Shown here piece after piece: positions 3,653-5,695 of a DNA stretch of 5,695 nucleotides (positions are counted from its first letter, which is position 1; each line of letters opens with the position of its first letter). Origin of the DNA: Pseudomonadota bacterium (lineage in GTDB: Bacteria; Pseudomonadota; Alphaproteobacteria; Azospirillales; Azospirillaceae); NCBI GenBank assembly GCA_023412175.1, contig JAEYOB010000493.1, forward strand, positions 1-5,695, read 5' to 3'. Under the pieces are notes generated by a model. It was given only the letters and a program-made list of their open reading frames with translations. It was not told the DNA's origin and made no database searches. The translations under genes and the position numbers were made by a program.

Positions 3653-5695
3653 ATGCAAACAGCTCTTCCCCGCACGCAAGCCACTCTCCGCTGGGCCCTG
3701 TTGGCGGGGGCCTCGACCATTGTCCTGGCCGGGATCCTGGGCCCGTCGTCGAGCGTAGCGCAGACGACCCAGACCATTTCGGGGAGCGTCACGACGCTCC
3801 AGACGATCAGCGGCGGAAACAGCCTGTCGATCACGTCGGACGGCCTTCTCGCCGTGACCTCGGGCGCTGCCGTAAAGGCCAGCGGCGTGGTCGGCTCCAT
3901 CCTGAACGCCGGCACCATCGACGCGGATTATTATTACGGCATGACCCTGACGTCCGGGGCGACGGTCGGCACGATCGTCAACAGCGGAACCATCAAAGGC
4001 AGCTACGGCCTCTACTCCAGCGGCGCCTCAGTCAGCACCATCACCAACTCCGGGCTCATCAGCGCAAGTTACGGGGAAGGCATGAAGCTGAACGGTGCTG
4101 GTACCTTCGGGTTGATCGAGAACACCGGAACCATATTGGCGCCGGAATCGGCTGCCATCATGGTGTCTCTGAACAGCGGCTCCACCGTCGGCACCATCAA
4201 GAACTCGGGCGTGACCAGCGGTTCCAAACAGTTGCTGAGCGTTGCCGGCGGGACGATCGGGGCGTTCATCAACAGCGGGGAGTTCACCCAAGCAACGGGC
4301 TCCTCCTCGGCCGCGGTTATCGTCAATGGCACGAGCGCGGTGCTCACGTCCTTCACCAATACCGGCACGATCACCGGCCTGACCGCCTTCTCCCTGGCGA
4401 AAGGGTCGATCGGAACGATGGTCAACAGCGGCCTCCTCAAGGCGACCGGATCATTGGCCTTAAGCATCGGCGCCTCCGGCACCCTGACCTCGATCAGCAA
4501 CACCGGAACGCTCGCGGGGAACGTCAGCAACCAAACTTCCAACGAACTGACGATCACCGGCGGCACCGGCACCGTCTACGGCTCCCTGGTCGGGAGGTCC
4601 GACATCTACGTCGGAACCATCACGTCCACCGGCAACCTGACGCTCGGCGGCAACACGTTCCTGGGCAGCAACATCGCCGTCAACTCGGGCACGGGCACGA
4701 TCACCAACACCGGCACCCTGTACACCCAGCGCGCCACCACGATCACCGGCAGCTACTCCCAGCCCTCCTCGGCGACATTGGTGGTCGGTTTCGGAAGCGA
4801 TGATCGCGGCGCCCTGACGGTCAGCGGCGGCGCGACCCTGACCAGCAGTTCCATCGTGATGGAGCCGGCCCGGGTGGGGACAGGAAGCCTGACCGGCGGA
4901 ATCTACACGATCGTCAGCGCCGGCACCGTCGGGACCGACTATTCCGGCGTCAGCGTGACCGCGCCCGGCTTCGACGGGACCGTCACGAGCACCAGCACCA
5001 TCAGCAGCAGCACGAACAGGCTGGTGGTGACCCTTACGCCGACGAGCCGCCTCTACTGGGACGGCGACGCGGGCGGCAACGCCAACAACGGCACGGTGGA
5101 GGGCGGCAACGGCACCTGGAGCAGCGCCGGAACCAACTGGACCAAGGCAGACGGCAGCAGCAACTGCACCCTGTCCGGCGGCACGATCACCCCGTTCTTC
5201 CAGGGCACCGCCGGGACGGTGACCGTCTCGGGCTCCGTGTCGGCGGCCGGGATGACCTTCGACAGCACCGGCTACCTGCTGTCCGGCGGCACCATAGGCC
5301 TGACCGGCAACCCTTCCACCATCACCACCGGTACGGGCGTCGGCACCACCATCGCCTCCTCCCTGTCCGGCTCGGCCAGGCTGGTGAAAGCCGGAGCGGG
5401 CGCGCTGCTGCTGAGCGGGACCAACACCTACAGTTCCGGCACCAGCATCGACGGCGGCACCCTGGGGGCTATCGGCGGCAACGCCATCCCCGATTCCGGC
5501 GGGTTAACGATCAGTTCGGGGGCTGTCCTCCTGCTCGGCGCCAGCGAAACCATCGGCGCCCTGAGCGGCGCCGGGAACGTGTTGCTGGGTGCGAGCACGC
5601 TGACCTTCGGGGACTCCACCGACACCACCCTGTCGGGTTCGATCACCGGCACCGGCGGGCTGGTGAAGGCCGGCGGCGGCACGGCGACCCTGTCG
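3653..5695 (+). CDS. Autotransporter-type beta-helix surface protein, passenger region (3' end beyond window)
   Basis: One frame stays open for 681 codons from the ATG at 3653 to the last base. AGGA with a five-base spacer supports this start. The only in-frame alternative is a GTG at 3629, just after an in-frame TGA at 3626, and it lacks a ribosome site. Residues 1-36 are a signal peptide (hydrophobic core about 14-30, cleavage SVA|QT). The rest is Gly/Ser/Thr/Asn-rich with few charged residues and one cysteine (C505), typical of secreted passengers. Residues 80-304 are beta-helix turns. Residues 467-500 carry LYWDGDAGG, NGTVEGGNGTW and NW, followed by FFQGTAGTVTVSG. From 572 onward there are PATR repeats (LVKAGAGALLLSGTNTYSSGT). 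Known proteins with these parts end in an outer-membrane beta-barrel that exports the passenger; that end is not in view. Likely role: surface adhesion or aggregation. A large non-autotransporter adhesin using another export route remains possible. Confidence 0.88.
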   Translation, partial: MQTALPRTQATLRWALLAGASTIVLAGILGPSSSVAQTTQTISGSVTTLQTISGGNSLSITSDGLLAVTSGAAVKASGVVGSILNAGTIDADYYYGMTLTSGATVGTIVNSGTIKGSYGLYSSGASVSTITNSGLISASYGEGMKLNGAGTFGLIENTGTILAPESAAIMVSLNSGSTVGTIKNSGVTSGSKQLLSVAGGTIGAFINSGEFTQATGSSSAAVIVNGTSAVLTSFTNTGTITGLTAFSLAKGSIGTMVNSGLLKATGSLALSIGASGTLTSISNTGTLAGNVSNQTSNELTITGGTGTVYGSLVGRSDIYVGTITSTGNLTLGGNTFLGSNIAVNSGTGTITNTGTLYTQRATTITGSYSQPSSATLVVGFGSDDRGALTVSGGATLTSSSIVMEPARVGTGSLTGGIYTIVSAGTVGTDYSGVSVTAPGFDGTVTSTSTISSSTNRLVVTLTPTSRLYWDGDAGGNANNGTVEGGNGTWSSAGTNWTKADGSSNCTLSGGTITPFFQGTAGTVTVSGSVSAAGMTFDSTGYLLSGGTIGLTGNPSTITTGTGVGTTIASSLSGSARLVKAGAGALLLSGTNTYSSGTSIDGGTLGAIGGNAIPDSGGLTISSGAVLLLGASETIGALSGAGNVLLGASTLTFGDSTDTTLSGSITGTGGLVKAGGGTATLS
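3890..4564 (+). repeat. About nine ~25-residue beta-helix repeats in the surface protein
   Basis: Protein residues 80-304 repeat a core of [VIL]-G/T-x-I-x-N-[STA]-G-x-[IL]. The core asparagine falls at residues 85, 110, 132, 157, 184, 207, 236, 258 and 283, with intervals of 22-29. Examples are VGTIVNSGTI, VSTITNSGLI, VGTIKNSGV and IGTMVNSGLL. Variable spacing but strict N-[ST]-G turns suggest a right-handed beta-helix with an asparagine ladder. A further relic (GTITNTGTL) occurs near residue 352. DNA identity between units is low, so this is old protein-level duplication rather than recent tandem copying. Confidence 0.75.
5366..5695 (+). repeat. PATR (autotransporter-associated beta strand) repeats, at least two
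   Basis: The first copy is at residues 572-604 (SGSARLVKAGAGALLLSG, then NTYSSGTSIDGGTL). It matches the family pattern of G-L-x-K-x-G-x-G-x-L-x-L-S-G-x-N-T-Y-x-G-x-T followed by a G-G-T-L strand. A second begins at residue 660 (SGSITGTGGLVKAGGGTATLS) and is cut by the window end. Intervening residues 605-659 hold ISSGAVLLLGASETIGALSG, the usual linking strands. PATR repeats are known to promote secretion of autotransporter passengers and usually lie in series before the barrel, so more copies are expected to the right. Confidence 0.8.

Noticed and set aside
4069..4572. Minus-strand frames opposite the surface protein (also 3619-3918, 4028-4291, 5053-5268 and 5428-5682)
   Set aside because: They are mirror translations of the Gly/Ser/Thr-rich repeats, giving P- and V-rich sequence with no ribosome binding sites. 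The plus-strand frame has a signal peptide and known domains.
3887..5695. CRISPR-like or short tandem DNA repeats in the GGCACC/ACCGGC-rich coding stretch
   Set aside because: The similarity is at protein level with drifting DNA and variable unit length inside one long open frame. There are no constant repeats with unique spacers.

Overview
This window looks like chromosomal DNA from a high-GC Gram-negative bacterium. The best guess is an alphaproteobacterium of the Azospirillum/Rhodospirillales type. That guess rests on GC-saturated third codon positions, the style of the PAS and 7TM sensor modules, and a passenger module (YWDG ... NGTVEGG ... GTW ... NW) that I associate with alphaproteobacterial autotransporters. 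It is inference from protein style; there is no rRNA or other marker.

The left 3.2 kb is transcribed leftwards (minus strand). First comes a hybrid-type membrane sensor histidine kinase: signal peptide, periplasmic 7TMR-DISMED2-like domain, seven membrane helices, coiled coil, PAS, HisKA and HATPase_c (754-3189). Twelve bases later comes an OmpR/PhoB-family response regulator (76-741) with a strong ribosome binding site. Just after it, a third reading frame begins and runs off the left edge, with what looks like the start of a signal peptide (1-37). These form a probable three-gene operon.

The right 2 kb is transcribed rightwards. A single frame opens at 3653 and stays open to the last base (681 codons seen). 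It encodes a signal peptide, about nine ~25-residue beta-helix turns with an [VI]-G-x-I-x-N-[ST]-G core, a YWDG/NGTVEGG module and at least two autotransporter-associated beta-strand (PATR) repeats. It is the passenger part of a very probable type V (autotransporter) surface protein. The C-terminal beta-barrel, if present, lies beyond the window.

Between the two divergent units is a 463-base intergenic region whose middle drops to about 31% G+C (3361-3540, hand count), against clearly GC-rich flanks. It holds a perfect 14-bp inverted repeat with one copy facing each gene. Each copy continues as a 10-bp-spaced tandem half-site, the arrangement expected for an OmpR-family regulator. It also holds two short perfect palindromes, a good TTGACA-17-TATCAA promoter for the surface protein, an isolated TATAAT flanked by TTTTTGGC repeats, and a six-codon micro-ORF with its own Shine-Dalgarno whose stop overlaps the kinase start.

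The simplest model is that the membrane sensor and its regulator control their own operon and the divergently transcribed surface adhesin through the paired sites. No CRISPR array, mobile element, tRNA or rRNA was seen.
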